Below are positions 45,159 to 57,800 of a DNA stretch of 64,000 nt, piece by piece. Location: positions 1,253,488 through 1,317,487 of the forward strand of contig JAKOON010000068.1 in the NCBI GenBank assembly GCA_022577435.1. Direction: 5' to 3'. Source of the stretch: Embiotoca jacksoni. Taxonomy: Eukaryota; Chordata; Actinopteri; Embiotocidae. How positions within the stretch are numbered: the first letter of the stretch is position 1; each line of letters opens with the position of its first letter. The position numbers were made by a program, and so were the translations under genes. The notes beneath the pieces are model-generated. The model did not search any database and was not told where the DNA came from. It worked only from the letters and a program-made list of their open reading frames with translations.

Positions 45159-48016
45159 TGTGCGGTCACTTGACTCCCTCCTGAATCCATCAGATTTTTC
45201 CAGCCACTGACCAGATGGCAGTTTTTTGGGTTCCTGCTCTGACTCGTCCTCTTGATTTACATCGATGACTAAACATTACGTAATCACCCAGCGGTTCGTT
45301 CGGAGCCAAAAGCCCTCGCTTGATGCTTCCCGGTCTGGGACGCATCCCAACCCCCTAAAGTTACTGCATTTTTACTGAAATAGTAAAAAAAACAAAAAAA
45401 CAAACCCATTATGTAAGATGAATATTTAACCTCAGCAGGATGTTCAGACACAGGAAGTTCCTGAGTTATTTTGTTTTTCTGTAGATTAATTAAAAATGCT
45501 GAGAAAACAAAAATATTAATGAGGGTTCCCCTTCACCCCCCCTTCACCCCCCCCCCCAAAGAAAGATAAAAAAAAAGAAAAAAAAAAGCCTTTGGCATAA
45601 ATTAAGCCTATTGAACTTTTTTTAATCAATAATTTACATTTTAGAGGAGAACTTTCAACTCTGTATTTTGCTTTGCCTTTGATGCGTTTAACTAAACTCA
45701 GCAGTTTTTGTCCCACATTAACACACAGGAGGTTAAAACACCTGGTGATGATCCCACTGAGAATTAACAGTCAGCTCTGCAGCTCCTTCATAGCAACCTG
45801 AAGCGTGTAGTTTCTGGTCCTTCAGGGTGGTGGAAATAAAAGTTTTTATACAGTTCAGAGTAAAAAAAAAAAACGCCCGATGGGCATGAAACGGTTGAAG
45901 TCTTGCTGTTGGACGAAGGAACGAGACTAAAAAAGTCAAAGATGCACTAAGGAAGTTTTGTTTTGACCTAAAAATGGATAAAATTACCAAATGTTAGTTA
46001 TTTTTAAAGGTATTGCTTAACAGAGAAATATATATAATAATTTTTCAGCAGCTCCAGACTGTTGTTTTCAGTGAAACCTGTTTTCTCTTGAACTGAAAAC
46101 ACTTGTTGATTAATCAGTTAGCTGATTGATATAAAAGTCATATAATTTTGAACATTTTTTAAACTTCTTTTTAAGCATTAATTTTTTTATTCACTTATTC
46201 CAGCCTCTCAAATGTGAATATTTAATAGTTTGTTTGTTTATTTTGTTTTTTATGACAGGTTAACTCAATATTTTGGGGTGTTTTGAATGTTGGTCAGAAT
46301 AAAATTAAGCAATTTGAATATAACTTCAAAATTACTTTGGGTTCAATTTATTGTTTGAGTTATTTTAAGCAAAAAACATTGAACATTTTCGGGCAGCAGC
46401 TTCTCGTGTGAATATCTGCTAGTTTCCACCATCAAAATAAAATATTTTAACTTGGATTTCAGGTATGTTATGGATGAAGCAGACAAACAGAATATACTAC
46501 CTGAAACAATCAATTTATTAAATATTAGCAGCTATTTTTTTCCCCCTTTCAAGCATTTTTATTCAATAACTCCAAACATTTGATAGTCCTGATATTTTTA
46601 AATGAGGATTTGACACTAAAAAAAAATTATTTTATTGAACAAGTAGTGTGAAGGTTAAAAAAGTGTCTGAAGTTTTGCAAACTTAAACAATCAAGAAAAT
46701 AATCTGCAGATGATTCCATAATGAAAACAGCGACGACGTCCCTGCAGTTCACGTTAGTTTCGCCTCAATCTGCTGCAACAGTAAAAAGCCGTTTAGACAT
46801 TTCTTCTCTCTTCTCTCAGCTTCAGCTGTGTTCAGCCTGCTGTGATTCAGTAGCGAGCGTTTGTTGAAGTGTGTAGCGAGGCAGAAAGGTGGTGGCGTTA
46901 CTTCCACTCGGCGAGCCGGCGATGGTTCGTGCTTTTTTTCTTTTTTTTTTTATACGAATCCATTTGAGAAATTTCCACAAGGAGATGAACTCCCAGCGCG
47001 CTGCCGTGGTTTACAGCAGCAGGACGGGGCATTCGTTAGGGTGCTTTTCATATCCTGAAGATCTTCTAGAAATAAAGTGGTCACTTCTGCTTTACTTTTC
47101 ATTAGAAATGTGACAGTGAGGGCAGATTGTTGTCAGTTTTATAGCATGTGACTTGTGAATTTGCTTTTTGTTTAAACATTTTCTTGATGTTTTAATATGG
47201 TTGGTCTTTGTGTTTTGTAAAATGTATTGTGTGACATGATGATCCCACAATGTAAATATATTAGAATTTTTACGTTACTAGTCTTTTGAGAAGCTTCTTT
47301 ATGAACCATAATATTTCACACTAGTTCCAGTTTTAACAACAGAAACAAAAAAACTAAATGGGTGAATTCAGCTGCATTAAAACCACAGACTGTTTCTAAA
47401 ATTGTTCTGAGCTTCCGGGTCTGAAAAATGGTTCTGATCCAGAAGTGTCTTCAGCTGCAATACCAGCGAGTGCCACTAGAGGTCGGCTCCAAAAAGCCTC
47501 CGGCTCCATAGACTCCCATTCAACTTCTCTCATCAAATCCAAAGTGAATAAAATGTGTCCATCAGCTATCTCGGTGTTGTTAGCTAAAGTCACTCCTTCT
47601 TATTAGTTTTCTGGAGGTTTGGAGGGGGTGGCTGAAACATCTGGGGATCATTTTCTGCACATCTCTTCTCCACCAGGTAACATCAGCAGGAACTGCACAT
47701 CAGCGGGATGGTCGGAGGTTTTCCCGAACATAACCAGCGTGTGCGGGTCGGACACGAGCCAGGACAAGGTGCAGTAAACGTCCACATTTCCCGCCTTTTT
47801 TTTTTTTTTACCTCTTCTCTGTCCGTTTGTAAAAGTCACCTGAACTCTAATGAATTCTGACTGCAGCAGAAAGAGAAGCTGCAACGTAACGGGACCATTA
47901 GCAACCTGAAAATGAGGCCTGCGGGGCTGCTTGTTAATTAGCAGCGGTTAGCAGTTAGCAGTGAGGGACTACATCTTTGAAAGGTCAATATGTGGTCATT
48001 TGTAGTGTGAGCAATT

Positions 48017-48099
<83 letters not shown>

Positions 48100-48496
48100 T
48101 CTCTCCTGTCTGGTTGGAAAAAAACTAAAAAATTAGCTTTCAGTATCGAAGAAGCAATTGAATTTCGAAGTGTCATTGGCAGCGTTGCATCTGTCTGTTA
48201 AAATGTTGGCGTTTTGTCATCGAGACAGATTCATGTTACACATGTGATCTTTATATAGATATCGCACGATATTTAGTACCTGGTTTGTGAAATGTTACTA
48301 AACTGAAACCTGAAGATTTTGCCTCCTGACTGCTGAGATGTTTGGACTTGTTGTCCAGCCGGAGGACGAACTTGGGACGTCTTCCCTGATTAGAAACAGC
48401 GAAGACTTTTGCACTGAACTGTACGTTTGAAGGGAGACTTCCACATGCAGGTCATGTAGTACCGGCCTGTCGCTGCAAATACGTCTTGAAAAGAGA

Positions 48497-48539
<43 letters not shown>

Positions 48540-51500
48540 CTTTTAAACTGAGTGTAAGTTTGACGTAAGTCCTTTTAGTTTCTCGTCAAACAAACACACT
48601 TAGATTTTTCTCAACGAAAGAACGTGGCGGGGGAAATCAAACCCAACAACACCTTTTTATGAGGAAGCGAGATAACGGGACGGACGGGCGAGAGCGAGGG
48701 AGGAGGTGGGTAATTTATCAGCAGATTTCCATCTCCGCTTCCTCCTCTAACAGGAAATGATCCGCTCTTCATCTCTTTGTGCCAGACACTAAAGTTTCCC
48801 TCAACAAAACACTTTTCTCTCCACGCTGCAGCATGTTGGTCCTCCACAGATCTCACAGCACAAAGGCCTCGTTGCATCATATCTGTGCTGAAATACAAAG
48901 ACGCACATATTTACGTGCTGATGAAGTCTCAAAAGAAACTAAATGTGTTTTCCATCATCTTGCATGAGTTTTGCTTCATTTTAATCTCGTGTACCAAAAC
49001 ATTGCTGAATTAAACCTCAAGGGAAAGACGAAACTGTAAATTCGAGCAGTGCTGTTAATGAGAAGCCACGCGTGTAACGTTTGCACCAGAAACGTTCAAA
49101 TAAAACTTAAAATCAAATCAAATAAGACTTTTCTTTTTCACAATAACACACGAGAGAAGAGGACATTGTTGTCGTTGTATTTGCGCTGAAAGCCACAAAA
49201 AGTGGATTCTAATTTCCTCTCAAAATGTCTTTTTAGAGAAAAATATTTTGTAAAATTTGAGTTTTAACCTCGTTTTGTGGAACACAAACCTCTTACGCTC
49301 TTTTAACTGTACATCCAGTTTTTATTAAAGATGCCACTGGTTTTAATTCTATGACTACTTTTTATTTTGTTGTTTATTACATACATATAATGTACATACA
49401 TTACATAGTCTTGAACAACTTGATTTTTAAGAACAGAATTTTGTACACTTACAACCCTGTTTTCAAAAAGGTTTAGATGCAATGATTTGCAATGATTTAC
49501 AAATCATGTGAAATCCATGTTTAATTGAAAAATAGACCAAAGACAACATATTGTGAAACCGAGAAATTTGATTGATTTAGAAAAAGTCCACTCGGTCAGC
49601 GATACGTCCTTTCTGGCTTTTTTTTTTCTCGCCGTTTCATTTTCTGAATCAGCTTTTTATTTCCAGGGTAAAAGGAATTTGACCCGGTTAATTAAAACCG
49701 AGAAATTACACGACATTTCACAATACTTACTGGACGCAGGCCGGAGGGCTGCAGAGTGCATACCAGTCTTATTGTAGGGCAAAGGACTGGGAAAGAGAAA
49801 CACTCCCAAACAAAACACCTCCCTGTTTAAAAAGAGCAGGAACAAATCAGCTTCAGCTCTCTTCCTGTGTTTGTACAGTTTCTTCATGAAATATCCAAAG
49901 TTAGTGAAAAATTCATGTAAATTCAGAGTGAATGTGGTGTTTGGACTCGCTGGCTTTCCTTAAGTGCCACGATTGCCGAGAGGGTCGCTATAAAATTCGA
50001 CAAAAACCTCCGTCACGATGCATTCATAAAGGTATAATGACTTTTAATGTAAGACCATCGTCAAGTCAACACAATCGTTTGTGTTAATAATTCGGTTCAT
50101 GACCGTAAAATCTGCAAAACTTAAAGACATTCAGCTTCTGCTGTGGTTTGTTCTCGACCAGCATCTTAGCTTGGTGTTAGTATTTAGCTCGAAGAACAAA
50201 GCTTTACTGAGGCTTAATGTTATTGAGAAGTTATAACTTCTCTATAACATGAGATGGACAACGGGACGGCTCCCCAGAAGTGAAGCTAAAATATCAAAGT
50301 CGCCCCCCCCCTGGTGGCCGGTTACAGTAAAGGTCACAAACCTCAAACGGGGATGTGAAAAATGTAAAAAAAAAAAAAAAAATCTAACTATACGTCAAAG
50401 AAAAGAAACAATATGCAAGAAACTCTTTCGTTCGTGCCGTTTATTATCAGATTTAAGAATCGTCACCGGGTCAGTGAAGAACGTGATTCGTCCGCTTGTC
50501 CTTGAAAAAAACCGCCACAAACTTGGACTTCATGTTTCGATCTGGTGGGTTTTTGTCCTCACGTGTCACCATCTCAGCCGTGAAATGAAAACGGCTTCCC
50601 TCCGCCGGGTTCCTGTTTTTTGGCTCTTTGCTGTTGTGTAACTGCATTTTCCTCCCGTTCACTTGTTTGGCCCGTTTTGGGTCACGAATCACGCAGCTGA
50701 ATCGCCCATTGTACTCTCCACCTCCCCCCTCCACCTCCCCCTCCCACTCTCCCACCCCCCTCGCTCTCTCTTCACCCTTTGACCTCTTGACCCGCCTGTC
50801 ACTTTGGCCTCAAAGTCATTTCGGGTCAAATCAGTGGAACCAAATCCGTGACTATAACTCACCCGACGCTGCGAGTTCTTCCTTTTTAAATCTCGTCTTG
50901 TTCTGGAGCCGCCTTCGGTTTTATAGTCGGTCTAAAAGACAGGAAAAAAAAAAAAGGATGATTGGCGGTTTAATAAGTGTGAAACGAATCAGGAAAAAAA
51001 ACTCAACGTCAATAATGTGTTTTCCGCTGCAGGTTTTCAAACGCTGCGTTTTGCATCAGCTGAATAAAGCGAAATTTGTGGACCAAAATCCAAACGGGGC
51101 GAAAAACCGCGAAGCACGTCGTGGCTTATAAAGTGTTCAAAATGTTAAAGGGATGATCCTCTGGGGAGCATGAACGTGATTGGTACATTTCCCTGCAATC
51201 GGGCTGCTTCATCGTGAACATTTTTCAGAGCGTTAAAGGAATCGACAGAAGTTTTACTGCAATTTTTATACTGTTAATCTTGAACAGGATTTATTTTTTA
51301 TTTTATTTTTTTATCAGAGCCCGACAGGTTTCAATGTATTTGTTTATGATTTGATTGAATAAAGATTTAACTCGCCACTGTTTATCCAGCCATGAACTGG
51401 GATGGTTTTTACATGTCGAAAATGTAATGAATGCGATGAGCTCGATATATAGATGTGCAGTTCGTAGAGTCGGCGCCGCCTCGATCATCAGCTGATTGAC

Positions 51501-54500
51501 GCAACCGGTGAATTCACTTCCTTCAATTGAAGCGACAGACGACTGATGCTGTCCTGGTAAATATAACGAGCAGATATCAAGAAGTGTTTCTGTTTGTTTT
51601 TCTCTGTCCGCCTGCAGCTGGTCTTCTACGTGGTCGTGCAGACGTTGTACACTCTGGGTCACAGTCTGTCTCTGATCGCCCTCACCACGGGCAGCTCCAT
51701 CCTCTGCCTGTTCCGGTACGACACCATTATATCATATCAAACCTGGAAAAGAGACAACGGATAGAAGATGATCACCACACACCTGAAAGACAACCTAACA
51801 ACACGGTGCAGTCGAACAACAGACAAAAAAAACCTGTAGATTCATTCAACGACAACGACATTCAAACTACAGACATTCGACTGCTGTCGGCTACACGGAC
51901 TGGAAATAATCAACCGAAATTAAATGTTCTTAAGCAAACAAATTAAAATGCAGAACAGCCTAACAGCACTGAATTTAAATGAACTAAAAGCGACGGTGGA
52001 TTTATTTTGCAGCAAAACCCTGCAGATTTTTCACCTTCGCTTCTGGATCGCTGTTGCGTCATTAGTTTGATATTTTGTCTCGTTAAAAACACCATTTTTT
52101 TTTTTCCAACCCCGGCTGCAGGAAGCTTCACTGCACCAGGAACTACATCCACCTCAACCTCTTCTTCTCCTTCATCCTGAGAGCCGTGGCCGTGCTGGTG
52201 AAAGACGACATCCTCTTCAACCGAAACACGCAGTGCTCCAACCAGCCGTCGCTGGTGAGTTCAACCGGCTGGCTTCGACCTACTTACGACTCGGATTCAC
52301 ATTTTGAAACCGATGATGCTAAAAAAAAACAAAAAAAACCAACAACAACACGTCGACTGATCCTGACTGAAAACTGAAAATCGTCAGCGTTTAGTTGGAG
52401 TTGTCGTGTTGCGTCGCGGCCGCTCTGACCTTCGACCCACTCATCAGCTCGCTTGCTTGTAAACGCTGTAATCTGCAAATTACAGTTTATCCTCTCGGGG
52501 AACTCGCTGATTGCCCTCCTCCTCCTCCTTCCCCCCACCTCCCGGAGTAAAGGCGGAGGGGGGGGGGGGGTGTATACCCACATATCAAAATAATTAGCAT
52601 TTAAGTGCTTGATTAAACCGCAGCCTCCCCGTGGATATAAAGAAGAAGAAAAACAAACACCGATGTGAGAACATGACTGGAAGGTTAACTCGGTGTCGTC
52701 TGTAATTCTGCTCCAGCGACGTTTCCCCGTCATCATTTCAGAGTTCGATACTGTTTTAAAAGCTTTGACCGTCCTTAATATGCACATTTTGCCTCCTCTG
52801 TGTCCTTCAGGTGGGATGTAAAGCCAGCCTGGTGTTTTTCCAGTATTTCATCATGGCCAACTTCTTCTGGCTGCTGGTGGAGGGTTTGTACCTCCACACG
52901 CTGCTGGTCGTCATCTTCTCCGAAAACAGACACTTTATCGTCTACATGTTCATCGGCTGGGGTACGCCAGCTCTTTATTATCATTTTATTTAACGCTGAA
53001 TCAAGAAGACGGCATGACGTTACAAAAGTAAACTCCCATTTTGTTCTCCCTTTAAACTAGAATTTGCATAACTGCGCTTGTTTTGCATTCTCGTGTTCTG
53101 ATTTTTCCTTAATATTTATATTTCAAGATGGTGTTTTCCCCTTTTCTGTGTAAAATGTATTGTGACCGAGCGTTTTAGCCCAATTGAGCCTTCTGATGTT
53201 TGAGGAGAAAAATAAGTTTTTGTCTACAAAGACATTTTTAGTTGAGTTTTCCTCACGAGTATTTTTGTTCAGTTTTTGCTGCGCAGTTACCATGGCTACA
53301 GGTGATATTAGCGTCTATTGCGAGGTTAATTAATGTAAAAGAAAAAATCGAAGATACAAAAAACAAACTGCTATTTTTGTTGTTTTTACATGTTTTGTGT
53401 TCATAAATGAACCCAATGAATGAATAAAGGATCTCCATTTTTATTTTTCCAGTTTCATATTCTGAATTTTCCCCTCGAACATGAAAGATCTTCTGGACGG
53501 ATTAATAACGTCTCATCTGTGTTTCCTTCACGGCTCTTTTGCAGGAATCCCCACTGCGTTCGTCTCTGCGTGGGTTTTAACGAGGATTTATCTGGAAGAC
53601 ACCGGGTGAGTCATCGGCCAATCAGAGATCAGCAAAGAAAAATGTCATTCAGATTTGGTATTTATAGTCCTTCACGTATATTAACAAGGCTTAAAATGTG
53701 TCGCGTGTCGCTTTACATATTCATATTGATTGACTAGTTTTACAGGCACTCTGTGGAATCGTTTATTATATTCTCCTTTATCATATCGGAGGCGACGAGG
53801 CGTTTCATTCACCGTGCGGAGCGGCAGATATGTCGGTATTCAACAGGGACCGCTTCTGTTGTTTCATTAAGGCCTCAAATTACATTTCATCGATCAGATC
53901 GTTGTGGGCAGATAACCATTTGGGAACGCGGCTCGGGTTCTCCACAACGATAAGACGAATATCGCCTGGCGTCAAAGAGCGCTTTATTAAATCACTCAAC
54001 CGGTGGGAGTCGCTTCGAGCGCTCATCGTATGTTCCTCGGATCCGCTCGGTTTCGTTAATAAAATAAAACACATTTCTAAAATAACCAAAGGACGGCGAG
54101 GACACGACGGTGTGCGGAGAATAATAATGAAATCCAAGGTTTGGATTTGGATGAATCACCGCTGAGCTTAAAAAAAAGTTTGGTGCGGTTTCCATCTTCG
54201 TCTGCACGCTAAAGGGGAGACGGCTGCTTCGTAATCTTAACGTTGTCATCGTCAAATGTAAAGAACACGTTTATGCATCAAAAATTTAACTTTTTGATTG
54301 GGAGGGGGGAGGGGGGGGGCTTTTTCCCCGTTATACGTGATACTTACGGTTATTTATGGTGTCCGTAGATGCTGGGAAAGAAACGACAACCCAATACCCA
54401 ACTGGGTGATCAACGGACCAATCGGATTCTCCATCATGGTAGGTTGAGGTTCGTTACCTTCACGTTTGCCGGTTGAAAGAGCGTCGGGTCGCTTCCCCGT

Positions 54501-54789
54501 GGAAAAGTGGATGACGATGTTCAAGGATGCACTTGGTGTTGGAGAAAGGACGTTTTCATTTTACAACAATATCAAATTTAAACAAAAACATTTTAAACAT
54601 GATTTTCTAGCTTTTTTTCGGCTGAATTAAACTGTCTGCCCGTCATTTTTGGATTTGATTTAAACTTCTTTTTGCAGTTAATAAATACAACAACAAAAAA
54701 ATCACAACTTATGTTTTACATTTTCCTAGAGCCCAGCTGCATGTCACTTTTTTTTTTTTTAAGTCTGTGGATGTCCAATAACAGCTGGG

Positions 54790-54821
<32 letters not shown>

Positions 54822-57800
54822 TATAGAAAAAGAGGCAACAAAAATGATTATATGCGCTTTTTTTTTTCCTTGAATAACTCACAAAAAAGGTTTTAAGGTC
54901 CGTGACCCCTTTGGACTTATAAAAACTCTTGATGTATTATTACATCAGTACATCAGTGAGCTTCCTGTGTGGCTTCAAGTCACGGCAGGATAATGTGTTA
55001 GCAGCCCGCGTCTCGCGGTATTAACTTCAAAGGATTTCCTGCGGTGTACAAATAAAACCGATTCATCCCTGGACCGTAGGAGTGTCACGGAGATGATCGG
55101 CAACCAGACAGACAGGGCAGGTAAAAAGTTCATGGATTATTTAGTTTTTTTTAAACATTTGTTTAAACATTGGTTTGTCTTTGTATTCCCGGTGGCCGGT
55201 ACGCCACGTTCCCGGGTTTCCTGCCGAGTTGACAGCCCAGCGTAAAGCTCTATCAACCTTTAAAGGTCTCAGCAAGGGGGCCAGTTATTGTGAGCAGGAA
55301 CACGTTTGGGTCTTTATGTGATAAGTAAGCTTATTTATGCTGCTGCCAGAGATATAAATATAATTTAATATGAATTTATATAGAAGGAGTTCAGGTTCAA
55401 AAGACTACACAGACTGAATACAGCTCGCCCACGTGGCATCTGGATTCAGGTTCCTGGTTCACGACAACGAAAAAGCAGAAACTGAAAGCAAATTTTAGCC
55501 ACTGAACCTTTATCCTCTCCTCCTTTACAGATTTCCAGTCTTACACTTCATATCTATAATTTTTTTACTAAAAGCAGTGGGCAGATTTGTAACTTAAAAG
55601 TCAAATCAAAATCAAACCGATCAGAAAACAAAAACACTCAACCAATCATCAACGGTGGAAGTGCGCAAACCATAACTGGGAAAAATGTATTTGGTGGTGT
55701 ACTTTTTTGGGGGGGGTTGGCTGAACATTGAGGGAGCGGGGCTTATGACTTGTACTGCAACCGGCCACCAGGGGGCGATCGTGACATCTTGGCTTCACTT
55801 CGCAGTAGCTGTCATGCCAAAGCTTTTATTATATAACGTTTTGTGTAATTTGTTCAACACTAGAGTTTTTTTGTATTTGTTGTGGTTTATTTTTTTATCA
55901 TTTATATCTCATATAAATTAGCAATATTTTACTTTGTGTTTCTTTTATATACGTTGTCTTAATGCTTGTTATGTCTCTTGTAAAACAGTTTTATTTTCTT
56001 GTTGATGATATAACTGCAGAATAGATTAAAAAGTGTGTTTCTCGGCTTTGATGCAAGTTGTGAACAAAACATGTGTCTTTCTATCTTTTCATTTATCGTG
56101 TTTGGTGGGTGGCAAAGTATCCAACCCGGGAACATAAAATCTGTCTGACTCGGCTCTTAACGCCGTTATTTCCTCTCCGTCTCAAAAAAGGTGAACTTCA
56201 TCCAGTTCATCAGCATCATCCGGATCTTGGTTCAGAAGCTGAGGTGTCCCGACGTGGGAGGCAACGACCAATCGCAATACAGGTATATCTCACAGTGGGA
56301 TAATAAGAGATATTAATAGTACAGAATGAAATACAGATCATCTGAGAGGCGCAGAACTTTTTGTGTTTTATTTTTTATCCCCCTTTGCTGTCTGGAGCGA
56401 TAAGAGAGACGCTCACGCTCATTAGACAAGACGGCGTTTCATGATGCAGCCTTTATGAAACGGGGGTTTGAAACCTCGGCGGAGCAGCAAGCTCGTACGC
56501 GATTAAGTGTCTGTTTTTGAAATCCTCGCCCAGTCAGATGTGTTTGGGTTTAATCTTCCGGCAATTTTTACCCTGCAGTAAAAAAAAAGTGAGCTGTGCT
56601 GAGTTGTCGGGTATCCTCGTGGCCTCGTGGCTGATGAAAAGCCGTGGATAAGCACCGGCTTGTTCCACGGCAAAATCTTCTTCTTTTTTGTAAGTGAAGG
56701 ATTCGGTGTCAGTGCAGAGTAGTTCGGTGAAGCGCTGAGCTGAGTCGACAGCTACAGAGTGATACCGGGGAGGGAGGATTACCATCTTCAAAAGCAAATT
56801 GCGCGCGAGAAGATTTATTATCCGTCTGTTATTCAGGTTTTTCCAAAATGCATTTTTTGTTTTATTCGCCCACATTTGAGATTTCTGCAGACGACTAACC
56901 GAAATCCAAATATCCAAGGTTCAGATTCGTGAGTGTGTTCATTAATATATCCTTTAGACATGTTGATAACGGTGTAACTGTCAGAAAATGGGCTTTTGTA
57001 CCCGGTCGGGACACTTGCTGAGGCCTCCTTCTGTTAAATACCTTTAATTGTAGAAACGAGCGCACCTGAGGAACTCTGCCAGTGAGCTACCTAAGGCTGA
57101 TGCTAAACTAGAAAAGTTGAAATAAATCAGTGATATGCAGTTAATTTTGCTGGACGACAACAACAATTAACAAACACTTGTCGAACTCACCGGATGTTCC
57201 GTCGGCCGAATATTTCAGTCGACAACTTTGTTCTCTTCGGCTAGCTTTTAGCTACCGTTCTCAAAATCCCCGTCGCAACGAGAAACAACAGCAGCAACCG
57301 ACCCACACGCTGAAAATGGCCCGTTTCCATGAAGATTTGAATCTTAGCCATTCCAGGTCCGAAAAATGAGGCCTTAATATGCAAAACCACCGAGTGCCAC
57401 TAGAGGTCGGCTCCAAAAAGCCTCCATACACTCCCATTCAACTTCTCGCATGAAATTCTAAGTCAATACATTTTTCTCTCAAATGATCTCGATGTTGTCA
57501 CTCCTTCTTATTAGTTTTGTGGCAGGCCATCTGAAAATAATCCCATCTTTAATTTAAATAAAAATAAGGCTGAAAAAGCCGTATCTTTAGAGGGTGTGTC
57601 TGTTTGATTGACAGGCCTGTGGTGCAGTCAGGTTACGGCTATCGGTGGGCGGGACGTAGTATCGTCGAGGTTTTCCAATCAGATCGGTCAGATCCACCGC
57701 TTGGCTCCTCCCCCCAGCGCGTCAAAATCCCAACTGGAGGTCCCATAACGGCCGATCACAAACCGGCGGGTGACGTCACTGCGGGTCTTTGCTATGTGAA

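Larger units (their letters stand above)
44522..47676. other. vipr2 intron 3
   Basis: Non-coding; contains a GT array at 45107-45154 and a family A copy ending 57 bases before exon 4. Otherwise AT-rich, nothing identifiable. Confidence 0.7.
47769..51617. other. vipr2 intron 4
   Basis: Non-coding; GT array at 48019-48096, AC array at 48499-48535, a fragment of the fish repeat also at 12941 around 49445-49570, and a C-rich tract near 50718-50762. Confidence 0.7.
51716..56190. other. vipr2 introns 5-9 (between listed exons)
   Basis: Introns at 51716-52121, 52255-52810, 52962-53544, 53606-54368 and 54439-56190. No other exon seen. They hold G runs near 52557 and 54302, an (AT)n run at 54797-54825 and a repeat fragment at 55683-55820. 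Confidence 0.7.

Noticed and set aside
50249..51131. Frames of 130 and 167 codons in vipr2 intron 4
   Set aside because: Basic or Ser/Pro-rich low-complexity translations with no family match and no splice context.
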